From Pseudomonas azotoformans (lineage in GTDB: Bacteria; Pseudomonadota; Gammaproteobacteria; Pseudomonadales; Pseudomonadaceae), in contig NZ_LT629702.1 in assembly GCF_900103345.1 (NCBI RefSeq), forward strand, positions 4,944,501-5,008,500: a stretch of 64,000 bases of DNA. Direction: 5' to 3'. How positions within the stretch are numbered: position 1 is the stretch's first letter; every line of letters begins with the position of its first letter. This document shows positions 42,710 to 52,062 of this stretch, in pieces. The translations under genes and the position numbers were made by a program. The notes under the pieces are model-generated. The model saw only the letters and a list, made by a program, of their open reading frames with translations, had not been told where the DNA came from and ran no database searches.

Positions 42710-42784
42710 ATCGGGGGCAAGCCTCCTCCCACATTTTAAATGTATTCACAAATCAAACTGTGGGAGGGGGCTTGCCCCCGATGG
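42710..42784. repeat. REP pair, family A, outward orientation
   Basis: ATCGGGGGCAAGCCTCCTCC (one base change) then, 26 bp on, TGTGGGAGGGGGCTTGCCCC and CCGAT. The order is inverted relative to the usual REPIN. Confidence 0.85.
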
Positions 42785-42806
42785 CGTCAGACCAGGCAAC
42801 GAAAAT

Positions 42807-43433
42807 CTACCGCTTGCGCCACACACTCGCCAACCAGGGCTGCTGCGCCCTGGGCAGCCCTGCCGGCCGGTAGTAATGCTCCAACTCCACAAACCCGGCT
42901 TGCGTCAGCAGTGATTGCCACGCCGCCAGGTCGTGATAAGACCCATACCGCGGCCCATTCCAGCCTTCCTGGTTCTCACCCCGAGGGTTGGAACTGAACA
43001 ACACGCCCCCCGCTTTCAACGCGCCATGCAGTTGCTTGAGCACCCGCGGCAATTCCTGCTTGGGAATATGAAACAACACCGCATTGGCGAAGATCCCGTC
43101 AAAGCGCTTGGCAGGCAGGTCCAGCTTGAGGAAGTCCTGTTGCAACACCTCACAGCCACTGTCCTCCCGCGCCATCTGCGCAAAGCGCTCAGAGCCGTCC
43201 AGGCCCACGGCGATATGTCCCATGCGCGTGAAGGTCTGCAAGTCACGCCCTGGGCCGCAGCCGAAATCCAGCACAGTGAACGGTGCCGTACCTTGGATAT
43301 GCCGCAGCAGGGCATCGATGTTCTGGCTCACATCGTGATCGCGGGTGCCTTCACGGAAGTCCTCGGCCACTTTGTTGTAGTGGCCGAGCGTGGTGGCGGT
43401 GATGGTGCTGAGGTCGTCGGGCTTGAGAGTCAT
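42807..43433 (-). CDS. class I SAM-dependent methyltransferase
   Basis: This 208-residue soluble Rossmann-fold methyltransferase has SAM motif I VLDFGCGPGRDLQ (near 53-65), the acidic motif II residue in VGLDGSERF, motif IV FDGIFANAVLFHIPK and VLFSSNPRGENQEGW after it. The N-terminal TTLGHYNKVAEDFREGTRDH segment is typical of small UbiE/TehB-like enzymes. Substrate unknown. It converges with the glycoside-hydrolase-like gene across a REP pair and lies upstream of metI only by position, not as an obvious operon member. Confidence 0.85.
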   Translation of the reverse strand: MTLKPDDLSTITATTLGHYNKVAEDFREGTRDHDVSQNIDALLRHIQGTAPFTVLDFGCGPGRDLQTFTRMGHIAVGLDGSERFAQMAREDSGCEVLQQDFLKLDLPAKRFDGIFANAVLFHIPKQELPRVLKQLHGALKAGGVLFSSNPRGENQEGWNGPRYGSYHDLAAWQSLLTQAGFVELEHYYRPAGLPRAQQPWLASVWRKR

Positions 43434-43473
43434 GACGGGTAATACCGGGCGTCTTCGATGGCCCGACTATACC

Positions 43474-44118
43474 TCACCTCTTGTTGAGGACCCGCGCCAA
43501 CCGATCACCCCCCAACTGAATCACCGCTACCAGCGCCACCAGCAGCACAATCACGGTCAACATGATCTGCGTATCAAAGCGCTGATACCCGTACCGGTAC
43601 GCAATATCCCCCAGGCCCCCCGCGCCAATCGCGCCGGCCATGGCCGATGAATTGATCATGGTCACCAGCGTGATGGTGAAACCGCCAACAATCCCCGGCA
43701 GCGCTTCCGGCAACAGCACATGCCAGATGATGTGCCAGCGGCGGCAGCCCATGGCTTGTGCGGCTTCGATCAGGCCGTGGTCGACCTCGCGCAGGCTCAC
43801 CTCGGCGATCCGTGCAAAGAATGGCGTGGCGGCGATGGTCAGCGGTACGACTGCGGCCCACACGCCGTAGGTGGTGCCGACGATCAGGCGGGTGAACGGG
43901 ATCAGCGCCACCATCAGGATCAGGAACGGAATCGAGCGGAACAGATTGACGAACGCCCCCAGCACGCGGTTCAGCGCCGGCGCCTGGTAGATGCCGCCTT
44001 TGTCGCTGGTCACCAGGAACACCGCCAGCGGGATTCCCACCAGCAGCGCGATCAGCGATGACACGCCGACCATCAGCAAGGTGTCGATGGCGCCTTGTAC
44101 CAAACGATCAAACCACAT
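43474..44118 (-). CDS. metI: methionine-type ABC transporter permease
   Basis: This 214-residue MetI-family permease has five to six transmembrane segments. The conserved segments are [20 protein letters not shown] and [20 protein letters not shown] (coupling loop), then [23 protein letters not shown] 44118 ([18 protein letters not shown]) lies inside the end of metN (11-bp overlap). Together with MetN and MetQ it forms a methionine or sulfur-compound importer; the neighbouring monooxygenases suggest an organosulfur substrate. Confidence 0.92.
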   Translation of the reverse strand: MWFDRLVQGAIDTLLMVGVSSLIALLVGIPLAVFLVTSDKGGIYQAPALNRVLGAFVNLFRSIPFLILMVALIPFTRLIVGTTYGVWAAVVPLTIAATPFFARIAEVSLREVDHGLIEAAQAMGCRRWHIIWHVLLPEALPGIVGGFTITLVTMINSSAMAGAIGAGGLGDIAYRYGYQRFDTQIMLTVIVLLVALVAVIQLGGDRLARVLNKR

Positions 44119-45223
44119 AGCCCAGCACCTCTGTGTGTTGTGCCCAATTCCCGGCTCGTTTGCGCAGTTCTTCGGCGCTGTGGGGCGAGCCATTCACCGC
44201 CAGCAGCAATTGCCCCAGGGCATGCCCCTGGATGCGTTCCACGCCGCCTTGCAACAGGCGCACGCGGCCGCCGAGGGCGCTGAACAGGGCGGCAAGATCC
44301 GGTTCGTCGGTGTCGCCGCCGGTGAATTGCAAACGCAGCACCAGCGCCGCGTCAGGCGATGCCGGGGTAGCCTGCAGGCGGCTTTGCAGTTCGTCCGGCA
44401 GCCCGTGTTGCAGCGGTGCCAGCAGGGTTTTGCTGACTTCATGTTGCGGGTTGCCGAACACCTGCCACACCGGGCCTTGCTCGACGATGCGCCCATGTTC
44501 CAGCACCACCACGCGGTCGCAGATCTCACGGATCACCGCCATCTCGTGGGTGATCAGCACAATGGTCAAACCCAGGCGCCGGTTGATCTCGCGCAGCAGG
44601 CCGAGAATCGATTGGGTCGTCTCCGGGTCGAGGGCCGAGGTGGCCTCGTCGCACAACAGGATCTCGGGGTCGTGCACCAGCGAGCGGGCAATGCCCACCC
44701 GTTGTTTCTGCCCGCCGGACAGCTGCGCCGGGTAGGACTTGTGTTTGTCCTGCAACCCCACCAGTTCCAGCAGTTCGCGCACCTTTTGCTCGCGCTGCAG
44801 CTTCGGTACGCCCGCCACTTTCAACGGCAATTCGACGTTCTGCCACACCGTCTTGGCCGACATCAGGTTGAAGTGCTGGAAGATCATGCCGATGCGCCGA
44901 CGCAGGGCTACCAGGCGGTCTTCGTCGAAGCCGCCGATGTCCACCTGATCGATCAGCACCCGCCCGCTGCTGGGTTGTTCCAGGCGATTGATGGTGCGGA
45001 TCAGCGATGACTTGCCGGCGCCGCTGCGGCCGATGATGCCGAACACTTCACCGCGCTGGATCGCCAGGTCGATGCCTTGCAAGGCATGCACGGTGCCGTC
45101 GTAGCTCTTGCCCAGGTTGATAAAACGCACATGGGCGCGATTGAGGTCCGGGTGCAGCTCGGTCTGTTCGGCGTCCCTGGGCGGCCGGCCCAGGTCGCGC
45201 AGTGGGGCATGGGCGGCGGTCAT
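44108..45223 (-). CDS. metN: methionine-type ABC transporter ATP-binding protein
   Basis: The protein has 371 residues: an N-terminal extension of about 28, then a MetN ATPase with Walker [11 protein letters not shown]-loop [17 protein letters not shown], signature [15 protein letters not shown], Walker [17 protein letters not shown] and H-loop [11 protein letters not shown]-terminal NIL-type ligand-sensing domain follows (about 285-371, [20 protein letters not shown]), which in E. coli MetN binds methionine to inhibit transport. It overlaps metQ and metI at its ends. Confidence 0.94.
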   Translation of the reverse strand: MTAAHAPLRDLGRPPRDAEQTELHPDLNRAHVRFINLGKSYDGTVHALQGIDLAIQRGEVFGIIGRSGAGKSSLIRTINRLEQPSSGRVLIDQVDIGGFDEDRLVALRRRIGMIFQHFNLMSAKTVWQNVELPLKVAGVPKLQREQKVRELLELVGLQDKHKSYPAQLSGGQKQRVGIARSLVHDPEILLCDEATSALDPETTQSILGLLREINRRLGLTIVLITHEMAVIREICDRVVVLEHGRIVEQGPVWQVFGNPQHEVSKTLLAPLQHGLPDELQSRLQATPASPDAALVLRLQFTGGDTDEPDLAALFSALGGRVRLLQGGVERIQGHALGQLLLAVNGSPHSAEELRKRAGNWAQHTEVLGYVV

Positions 45224-46035
45224 TTTTTATCTTCCCAGCCGACTTGGTAGAGCTTGCCGAGGGATTTATCCAACGCGGCGCGCACCACCGGTGAGTGTTG
45301 GTAGATATCCACAAACTTGATCACCCGTGGGTCGGTCTTGCTTTTGGGTTGGATCACGAACTGGATCACGTACTCCGGATGGTCTAGGCCGTCGAACAGC
45401 AGCGCCGACTCGGCATCGAAGGTTTTGGACAGGCGGATATACGCTGGGTAGCCCTGCACCAGGTCGGCATCGTCATAGGCGCGCACCAGTTGCACCGCTT
45501 CGACCTGCAGGATCTTGATCTTCTTCGGATTGGAAACGATGTCCTCTTCGGTGGCCTTGTAGCCCACGCCCGGCTTGAGTGTGATCAGCCCCGCCTTGGC
45601 CAGCAGTTGCAGGCCGCGACCGCTGTTGATCGGGTCGTTGGCAATCGCCACGCTGGCGCCCTGGGGCAGGTCGTTGATGCTCTTGTACTTCTTTGAGTAC
45701 AGCCCGACGTTGTTGATGATGCCCGGCGCATAAGGCACCAGGTCAAAACCGGCGGCGGCCTTGGCGTTTTCCAGGAACGGGATGTGCTGGAAGTAGTTCA
45801 CGTCTATATCGCCAGCAGCCAGGCTGACGTTGGGTGCGATCCAGTCGGTGAACTCCACCAGTTCGACTTTCAGGCCTTGCTTGCCGGCTTCGGTGACGGC
45901 GGCTTCAAGGGGGATGGCGAAAGCGGCGGTGGTGCCGACTTTCAGCGGCGCATCGGCGGCGAATGCTGCCGAGCTGAAAAGGCCAAAAGCCAGGGCCAGT
46001 GCTTTGACTGGGTGGGAGAGCAGTGTTTTTTTCAT
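45220..46035 (-). CDS. metQ: MetQ-type substrate-binding protein
   Basis: This 271-residue periplasmic binding protein has signal peptide [17 protein letters not shown] and no lipobox. NlpA/MetQ features are [60 protein letters not shown] and [20 protein letters not shown]. The residues lining the methionine pocket in canonical MetQ are only partly conserved, so a related sulfur compound is possible. ATG 46035 follows an in-frame GTG-like start 16 codons upstream that lacks a ribosome binding site. A REPIN separates it from the upstream monooxygenase. Confidence 0.9.
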   Translation of the reverse strand: MKKTLLSHPVKALALAFGLFSSAAFAADAPLKVGTTAAFAIPLEAAVTEAGKQGLKVELVEFTDWIAPNVSLAAGDIDVNYFQHIPFLENAKAAAGFDLVPYAPGIINNVGLYSKKYKSINDLPQGASVAIANDPINSGRGLQLLAKAGLITLKPGVGYKATEEDIVSNPKKIKILQVEAVQLVRAYDDADLVQGYPAYIRLSKTFDAESALLFDGLDHPEYVIQFVIQPKSKTDPRVIKFVDIYQHSPVVRAALDKSLGKLYQVGWEDKK

Positions 46036-46082
46036 AGTGGTTTTCCAGTCATAAGGTATGGGTGCAAACAATGAAGATCCCA

Positions 46083-46172
46083 TGTGGGAGGGGGCTTGCT
46101 CCCGATAGCAGTGGGTCAGTAAATGAATCTGGTGACTGATACACCGCTATCGGGAGCAAGCCCCCTCCCACA
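46083..46172. repeat. REPIN, family A variant
   Basis: GTGGGAGGGGGCTTGCTCCC with CGATAGC, and its inverse. The inner bases (GCTCCCGAT) differ from the usual GCCCCCGAT in both arms, so the pair changed in a matched way. It lies inside the monooxygenase-metQ operon. Confidence 0.88.
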
Positions 46173-46178
46173 TTTTGA

Positions 46179-47531
46179 TTAGTGGCGATAGGTGGAACCG
46201 GTGTGTTGTTCGGGTAGTCGGGCGCTGCCCTGGAAGACTTTTTCCCGCAGCGTTCCCTGTTCATATTCAGTTTTGTACGACCCGCGCTTTTGCAACTCCG
46301 GCACCACCAGGTCGATGAAGTCCACGTAGCTTTCCGGCGTGACGATGCGCGTGAGGTTGAAGCCATCCAGACCGGTTTCGCTGATCCAGGATTCCAGTTC
46401 ATCGGCGACCTGTCCGGGCGAGCCGACCAGGGTGATGTAGCGCCCGCCCAGGGCGTGCTGTTCCAGCAATTTGCGTCGGGTCCAGTCGTTGTTCTGCAGG
46501 TTTTTGGTGGCCGACTGGATCGCGTTGCTCTTCACGTACTGGATCGGTTCGTCCAGTGCGTATTGTGCAAAATCGATAGCGGTGGACGCCGAGAAATGCG
46601 CCACGCCGGCCTCCGGGCTGGCGTAGCTCAAGTAGTCCGCGTGCTTTTGCCAGGCAAGTTCTTCGGTGGCGCCCACGATCACGTTGAGGCCCATGAACAC
46701 CTTGATGTCATCCGGGTTGCGCCCGGCCGCGACCGCGCTGGCGCGCACCTTGTCCACCTGGACCTTGGTCGCCGCCTTGTTCTGCCCGCTGATGAACACG
46801 CACTCGGCATGCCGCCCGGCAAACAGCAAACCGCGCTCCGAACTGCCGGCCTGGAACAGCACCGGTGTACGTTGCGGCGAGGGCTCGCACAGGTGATACC
46901 CCTCGACCTGGTAGAACTCGCCCTGGTGCTCGACCTTGTGCACCTTGCCCGGCTGCGCGTACACCCGCGCCTTGGGATCGTTGAGCACCGCGTCGTCTTC
47001 CCAGCTGCCTTCCCAGAGTTTGTAGAGCACTTCCAGGTATTCATCGGCCTGGTCGTAGCGGCGGTCATGCTCGACTTGTTCAGTGAGGCCCATGGCCTTG
47101 GCGGCGCTGTCGAGGTAGCCGGTGACGATGTTCCAGCCCACACGGCCACGGCTCAGGTGGTCCAGCGTGGACATGCGGCGGGCGAACAGGTACGGCGGCT
47201 CGTAGGTGAGGTTGGCGGTGAGGCCGAAGCCGAGGTTTCTGGTGACGGCGGCCATGGCTGAGACCAACAGCAGCGGGTCGTTCACCGGCAGCTGGATCGA
47301 CTCTTTGAGCGGCACATCAATCGAGTTCTGGTACACGTCGTACACACCGACGATATCGGCGATGAATAAACCGTCAAACAGCCCGCGCTCGAGGGTTTGC
47401 GCCAGCTCGGTCCAGTACTCGGTCGTCTTGTATTGGGTCGAAGTGTCCCGTGGATGGGTCCACAGGCCGTGGTTGATATGCCCGATGCAGTTCATGTTGA
47501 AGGCATTGAGCAGGATTTTTTTCTTCGCCAT
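46179..47531 (-). CDS. flavin-dependent monooxygenase, NtaA/SnaA/DszA family
   Basis: This 450-residue bacterial-luciferase-like, FMNH2-dependent monooxygenase has N-terminal LLNAFNMNCIGHINHGLWTH, the DGLFIADIVGVYDVYQNS segment, LSRGRVGWNIVTGYLDSAAK and TPVLFQAGSSERGLLFAGRH, the pattern of NtaA/SnaA/DszA/SoxA enzymes that cleave C-S or C-N bonds. ATG 47531 overlaps the stop of the preceding SfnB gene (TGATG). With two SfnB-type enzymes and a MetNIQ transporter in one operon, it most likely releases sulfite from an imported sulfone or sulfonate. The FMN reductase must be encoded elsewhere. Confidence 0.9.
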   Translation of the reverse strand: MAKKKILLNAFNMNCIGHINHGLWTHPRDTSTQYKTTEYWTELAQTLERGLFDGLFIADIVGVYDVYQNSIDVPLKESIQLPVNDPLLLVSAMAAVTRNLGFGLTANLTYEPPYLFARRMSTLDHLSRGRVGWNIVTGYLDSAAKAMGLTEQVEHDRRYDQADEYLEVLYKLWEGSWEDDAVLNDPKARVYAQPGKVHKVEHQGEFYQVEGYHLCEPSPQRTPVLFQAGSSERGLLFAGRHAECVFISGQNKAATKVQVDKVRASAVAAGRNPDDIKVFMGLNVIVGATEELAWQKHADYLSYASPEAGVAHFSASTAIDFAQYALDEPIQYVKSNAIQSATKNLQNNDWTRRKLLEQHALGGRYITLVGSPGQVADELESWISETGLDGFNLTRIVTPESYVDFIDLVVPELQKRGSYKTEYEQGTLREKVFQGSARLPEQHTGSTYRH

Positions 47532-48724
47532 CAAATGGTCCCCCGCAGTGGCGGGTTTTCATCGTTCAGGTAGTAATTACCCACCGCGTGGTACTTCCAG
47601 CGCACCGGGTCGTGCAGGGTATGCACGCGGGCGTTGCGCCAGTGACGGTCCAAGCCATGTTCAGCCAGGGTCGCCTGGCTACCGGCCAGTTCGAACAGCG
47701 TGCTGCCGGCGGCCAGGGAAATTTCGGTGCTCAAGGCGCGCACTTCCGCGACCGCAATCGAGGCGGCAGCGACGGTCTCGGCGTTGCTGTCGGCCTGGGC
47801 GCGGTCCAGGTATTCGCCTGAGCGCTCCAGCAGCGCCTCGGCGGCGTGCAGGCGGATGCTCAGGTGGCCGAAGCTTTTCAGGGTCAGTGGGTCTTCGGTG
47901 GCCTTGTCGTTGCCGGCGTCGATCCACGGGCGGGTCTTGGTGCGCACAAAGTGCAGCGCATCTTCAAACGCCGCGCGGGCGATACCGGTGTCGATGGCGG
48001 CGTGAAGGATCTGCGCCAGCGGGCCGACGGTGGTCGGGCGTTCGAAGGCGCTCTGGAACGGGATCACGTCCTGCGCGGCTACCCACACATTGTCGAACAC
48101 CACCGAACCGCTGCCGGTGGTGCGCTGGCCGAAGCCGCTCCAGTCGTCGATCACGCTCAGGCCTTCACTGTCACGCGGCACAAAGGCCAGTTGCTGCACG
48201 CCGTGTTCATCCACCACCGAGGTGGGGATGCGCTGGGCGTAGATCGCGCCGGTGGAATAGAACTTGCGACCGCTGATGCGAAAGCCGTCACCGTCGCGGG
48301 TGATTTTAGTGACGCGGTCATGGGCCGTCTTGGTGCCCAGTTCCGCCAGGGCGTTGCCGAAGCGCTGGCCGCCAAGTACCTCGGCGTACAGGCGTTTTTG
48401 CTGCGCCGGGCTGCCGTTTACGCGCAGCACTTCCAGGGCGTAGAAATGGTTCTGCGGGATCTGCCCCAGGGACGCATCGGCCTGGGCAATCAAGGCAATC
48501 ACCTTGGTCAGGGTGACGTTGGACACGCCCGCGCCGCCGTACTCCTTGGGCACGCTGATGCCCCACAGGCCGGAGCGTGAAAACACGTCCAGTTCTGGCA
48601 GCGGCAGGCGACGTTCGCGGTCACGCTGGGCGCTGTCGCGGCGGAAGTCTTCGGCCAGGTCGCTGGCGACAACAAGGGCTTGTTCGTCGCTGGTGATGAC
48701 CGCGACGGGATGAGAGAAAGTCAT
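47531..48724 (-). CDS. sfnB: SfnB family sulfur acquisition oxidoreductase (1)
   Basis: This 397-residue protein has the acyl-CoA-dehydrogenase fold of the SfnB/DszC branch. Landmarks are LGQIPQNHFYALEVLRVNGS, GFRISGRKFYSTGAIYAQRI, VIDDWSGFGQRTTGSGSVVF and the C-terminal RHWRNARVHTLHDPVRWKYH. The family is reduced-flavin-dependent and linked to growth on dimethyl sulfone and related compounds. The next gene upstream encodes a paralogue, and the DszA-type monooxygenase is translationally coupled downstream. Confidence 0.9.
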   Translation of the reverse strand: MTFSHPVAVITSDEQALVVASDLAEDFRRDSAQRDRERRLPLPELDVFSRSGLWGISVPKEYGGAGVSNVTLTKVIALIAQADASLGQIPQNHFYALEVLRVNGSPAQQKRLYAEVLGGQRFGNALAELGTKTAHDRVTKITRDGDGFRISGRKFYSTGAIYAQRIPTSVVDEHGVQQLAFVPRDSEGLSVIDDWSGFGQRTTGSGSVVFDNVWVAAQDVIPFQSAFERPTTVGPLAQILHAAIDTGIARAAFEDALHFVRTKTRPWIDAGNDKATEDPLTLKSFGHLSIRLHAAEALLERSGEYLDRAQADSNAETVAAASIAVAEVRALSTEISLAAGSTLFELAGSQATLAEHGLDRHWRNARVHTLHDPVRWKYHAVGNYYLNDENPPLRGTI

Positions 48725-48748
48725 GATGTTCTCCAGAGGTCTGGTCGG

Positions 48749-49990
48749 TCAGATCCAGGAATGACGAGCCGGCAGAGTGCCGTTCAGGCGATAAGCGCCT
48801 ACCGCGTGATACTTCCAGCGCACCGGGTCGTGCAGCGTGTGCACCCGGGCGTTGCGCCAGTGGCGGTCGAGGTTGAATTCGGCGAGGGTGGCGCGGCTGC
48901 CGGCCAGTTCGAAGAGCTTCTCGCTGACCAGCAGCGACACTTCGGTGGTCAGCACCTTGGCCTCGGCCACGGCGATGGAGGCACGCGCGGCGGATTGCGC
49001 GGTGATCGGTGCGGCGCTGACCTGGTCCAGCACTTGCCCCGCTTTGCGCAACAGGGCTTCGGCGGCGTGCAGTTCGATCTTCAGCTTGCCGATGTCGGCG
49101 ATCACATACAGGTCATCGCTGGCACGCTCGACCTTGGCGTCGATCCAGGGGCGCGAGCGTTCGCGTACGAAGGCGATGGTGTCATCCAGCGCACCACGGG
49201 CGATGCCGGCGTCGATGGCCGCCTGGATCAGTTGCGAGACGGCACCCTGGATATTCGGCGTCTCGCCGATGCGCCAGTTTTCCACGACCAGTTCGGCCTC
49301 CACCGGCACCTGATCCAACAGCACCGTGCCGCTAGCGGTGGTGCGCTGGCCGAAGCCGGACCAATCGTCAACGATGCGCAGCCCCTCGGTGCCACGGCGC
49401 ACAAATGCCATGACCTGCTTGCCGTCATCGTTCAACGCCTTGACCGCCACCCAATGGGCAAACAACGCGCCGGTGGAATAGAACTTTTGGCCGCTGATTA
49501 CGTAACCGTCACCCTTGGCGGTGATGCGCGCCTTGAGCTCCAGCGTATTCTTGGTGCCGCGTTCCGGGCCGCCATTGCCGATGCGCCAGCCGTCGAGCAC
49601 GCTTTGGAACAGCTGTTTTTTCTGGCGCTCGGTGGCGGCGCCCTGCAACAGGTGCAGGATGCCGAAGTGGTTCTGCGGGATCTGCCCGAGGGCCGGGTCG
49701 GCCGCGCTGATGATCGCGAACACCTCGGCCAGGGTCACGAAAGACACCTGCGGGCCGCCGTACTCACGGGGAATGGAAATACTGCCCAGCCCACTGCGGG
49801 TGAACTGCTCGATCTGCGCCCACGGCAGTTTGCGTTGCTGGTCGCGCCTGGCGGCATGCAGGCGCGCGGCCTGGGCCAACTCATGGGCAGCCTTCAGCGC
49901 CTCTGCATCGTTGCGCAGCACGGTGGCCGGCAACAGCAGGGGGGCTACGTCCAGATCACTCTGGGGGGGTGTTAGAGCCAAGTTAGACAT
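48749..49990 (-). CDS. SfnB family sulfur acquisition oxidoreductase (2)
   Basis: This 413-residue paralogue of the preceding protein has the same landmarks: LGQIPQNHFGILHLLQ, GYVISGQKFYSTGALFAHWV, IVDDWSGFGQRTTASGTVLL and RHWRNARVHTLHDPVRWKYH. It has a longer N-terminus (MSNLALTPPQSDLDVAPLLL). ATG 49990 is chosen over an upstream in-frame start because of GGAGC and the family N-terminus. It is the promoter-proximal gene of the operon. The two copies are close to identical in DNA near their 3' ends. Confidence 0.88.
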   Translation of the reverse strand: MSNLALTPPQSDLDVAPLLLPATVLRNDAEALKAAHELAQAARLHAARRDQQRKLPWAQIEQFTRSGLGSISIPREYGGPQVSFVTLAEVFAIISAADPALGQIPQNHFGILHLLQGAATERQKKQLFQSVLDGWRIGNGGPERGTKNTLELKARITAKGDGYVISGQKFYSTGALFAHWVAVKALNDDGKQVMAFVRRGTEGLRIVDDWSGFGQRTTASGTVLLDQVPVEAELVVENWRIGETPNIQGAVSQLIQAAIDAGIARGALDDTIAFVRERSRPWIDAKVERASDDLYVIADIGKLKIELHAAEALLRKAGQVLDQVSAAPITAQSAARASIAVAEAKVLTTEVSLLVSEKLFELAGSRATLAEFNLDRHWRNARVHTLHDPVRWKYHAVGAYRLNGTLPARHSWI

Positions 49991-50177
49991 CAGCGCCGCT
50001 CCTTGGCTGCACGTAATGCCCTGGCGTTGCGCACCGGGGTAATTCTGACCATACCGACCTCGCATTCAATGAAATAAAAACAGAAAAATCAGAGATGTCC
50101 GGTGGTCCGGTGTATATACCCTAAGCGTGTTAAATATTTAAATAAACTAACTTTTGGGAATATGCATAGAAGGTCTG

Positions 50178-50942
50178 TCACCCAGGTTCGCAGGGAGAAC
50201 CCAGAGTTCGTGGCTCGTAAATCAGCGCGCTCCCGGCCTGGCGGGACGGTGCGCCCGCTGCGATGCGCAAGGTGCGCGCGGGTGCCCAGAGTGAATTGTT
50301 GCCGACACGATCGAGAATGCAGTACGTCACCTCCAGCCGGCAGTCGTCACCGCCTTCGAGAATGACTGTCGACGGCACCCAGACCTGCACGGCCTGGCCG
50401 ACTTCCCGGGCCTGGACCTTGGGCAGATCCAGGCGTACATCGCCCCAGCGCAAGGTGATGGCATCGCCGTTGGCCATGTTCAGGTACGGCTCGATAGTCA
50501 GGGGAATACCGCGTCGCACCTGCCCGGCGTTGACGCCGTAGCGGCGGATGGTGTCGGGCAGGCCCACGGGGGCGAGGTTCTGGTTCTCGTCGAGGTACAG
50601 GGGCGAGGGCTGGCCGCCCGGGTAGAGGGTCTTGACGCGGACTCGGGTCACCGCTGAGCGAGCCGGAGCATGACCGACTTGCATGACCTGGTAGTGCACA
50701 CGAGCCGGGCCATCGAGCACGAAACTTTCCGGTACTCGCAGGTGGGTGACCGCGCCGATCCTGCCGGCGGTGACCCGGCGTGAAGCGGCGAAGCAGTTGT
50801 TCCAGAACAGCTCGATCAGGTCGCCTTCATCCATGCCGGGATACGGAGCGATGTCGACCTGCAAGTGGGTGGCGGCCAAGGCATTGATGCCATTGCCGAT
50901 GGCCTGGGGCAGTGTCGGGGCAGTGAGCAGGGGGCGTGTCAT
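50178..50942 (-). CDS. hypothetical protein with two tandem beta-sandwich-like repeats
   Basis: This 254-residue protein has no signal peptide or membrane segment. Two repeats of about 90 residues can be aligned by eye: one near 30-110 (IAPYPGMDEGDLIELFW, THLRVPESFVLDGPARVHYQ) and one near 147-230 (IEPYLNMANGDAITLRW, VQVWVPSTVILEGGDDCRLE). Shared positions are I-PY-M-GD-I-L-W and VP-x-x-L-G. The fold is probably Ig-like. The short lead MTRPLLTAPTLPQAIGNGIN reads as a linker. It is codirectional with the sulfur operon but 187 bp upstream of it. Function unknown. Confidence 0.6.
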   Translation of the reverse strand: MTRPLLTAPTLPQAIGNGINALAATHLQVDIAPYPGMDEGDLIELFWNNCFAASRRVTAGRIGAVTHLRVPESFVLDGPARVHYQVMQVGHAPARSAVTRVRVKTLYPGGQPSPLYLDENQNLAPVGLPDTIRRYGVNAGQVRRGIPLTIEPYLNMANGDAITLRWGDVRLDLPKVQAREVGQAVQVWVPSTVILEGGDDCRLEVTYCILDRVGNNSLWAPARTLRIAAGAPSRQAGSALIYEPRTLGSPCEPG

Positions 50943-51204
50943 AAGTCATCTCCTTGATGCAGCCAGCAGCCATCGTTCCGGACCTTTGGCGTGGGTGCAC
51001 GCGGTGGGCCGAAAAGAACGATTCAGTGAATAGCCGGGATAGGATCCAATCCTCTGGGCGCTAGATAAGAGGGTTGGCCGAGGGGCGTCAATGGCGGCAA
51101 AAGGCTAATCGGTGGGTTGGAGCAGATTCAGAAGGGTCTGACGGGGAGGGGGATTTCTGGACAGGCGTGGCGGGGTGTTTTACCGGTTGGAATGCAGTTA
51201 AAAA
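50943..51204. other. intergenic region, nothing recognised
   Basis: Upstream sequence of the two-repeat protein gene. I see no ORF with a ribosome binding site, no RNA gene and no clear operator. A REPIN follows at 51205. Confidence 0.4.
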
Positions 51205-51294
51205 TGTGGGAGCGGGCTTGCTCGCGAATGCGGAGTGTCAGTCACTGAATCAGTTGGCTGATACACCGCATTCGCGAGCAAGCCCGCTCCCACA
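51205..51294. repeat. REPIN, family C
   Basis: Perfect family C pair (GTGGGAGCGGGCTTGCTCGC and inverse) just downstream of the cystine transporter operon. Confidence 0.9.
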
Positions 51295-51312
51295 TTTGGA
51301 GTTGTGCCAGGC

Positions 51313-52059
51313 TCAGTGAGCCAGGAATTTGCTCAGGAACTGCTTGGTGCGCTCTTCCCTGGGGTTGGCGAACAGCGCCTTGGCTTCACCTTGTTCGACG
51401 ATCACGCCCTTGTCGAAGAAGATCACCCGGTTGGCCACATCCCGCGCAAAACTCATCTCGTGGGTGACGATGACCATGGTGCGGTTTTCTTCGGCGAGGC
51501 TGCGGATGGTTGCCAGCACTTCACCCACCAGTTCCGGGTCCAGCGCCGAGGTGGGTTCGTCGAACAGGATCACCTCCGGCTCCATGGCCAGCGCACGGGC
51601 AATCGCCACGCGCTGCTGCTGGCCGCCGGACAGGCGCCGTGGGTAGGCATCTTCCTTGCCTTCCAGGCCTACCCTGGCCAACAGCTTGCGACCCAGCGCG
51701 ACCGCGGCGTCGTGCGGCATCTTCTTGACCACGGTGGGGCCTTCGATGACGTTTTCCAGCGCGGTGCGGTGGGGGAACAGGTTGAAGTTCTGGAACACAA
51801 AACCCACGTGCTGGCGCAGGCGCCGCACCAGGCTTTGTTGCTGGTTGATTGGCCTGCTGGTGTCGATCTCGATGTCACCCACCTTGATGCGGCCGCTGGT
51901 GGGTTGTTCGAGGAAGTTCAGGCAGCGCAGGAAGGTGGTCTTGCCGGAACCGCTGGGGCCGATGATGGCGATGACTTCGCCTTCCTTGACCTCCAGGTCG
52001 ATGCCGTTGAGCACCACCTGACCCTTGAATTGTTTGGTCAGTTTTTCAACCACGATCAT
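51313..52059 (-). CDS. tcyN: L-cystine ABC transporter ATP-binding protein
   Basis: This 248-residue GlnQ-type ATPase has Walker [11 protein letters not shown]-loop [17 protein letters not shown], signature [15 protein letters not shown], Walker [18 protein letters not shown] and H-loop [12 protein letters not shown]. It energises the permease encoded directly before it (3-bp gap). Gene order binding protein-permease-ATPase, with D-cysteine desulfhydrase and serine acetyltransferase next door, identifies the cystine system TcyJLN. Confidence 0.9.
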   Translation of the reverse strand: MIVVEKLTKQFKGQVVLNGIDLEVKEGEVIAIIGPSGSGKTTFLRCLNFLEQPTSGRIKVGDIEIDTSRPINQQQSLVRRLRQHVGFVFQNFNLFPHRTALENVIEGPTVVKKMPHDAAVALGRKLLARVGLEGKEDAYPRRLSGGQQQRVAIARALAMEPEVILFDEPTSALDPELVGEVLATIRSLAEENRTMVIVTHEMSFARDVANRVIFFDKGVIVEQGEAKALFANPREERTKQFLSKFLAH

Positions 52060-52062
52060 GCT

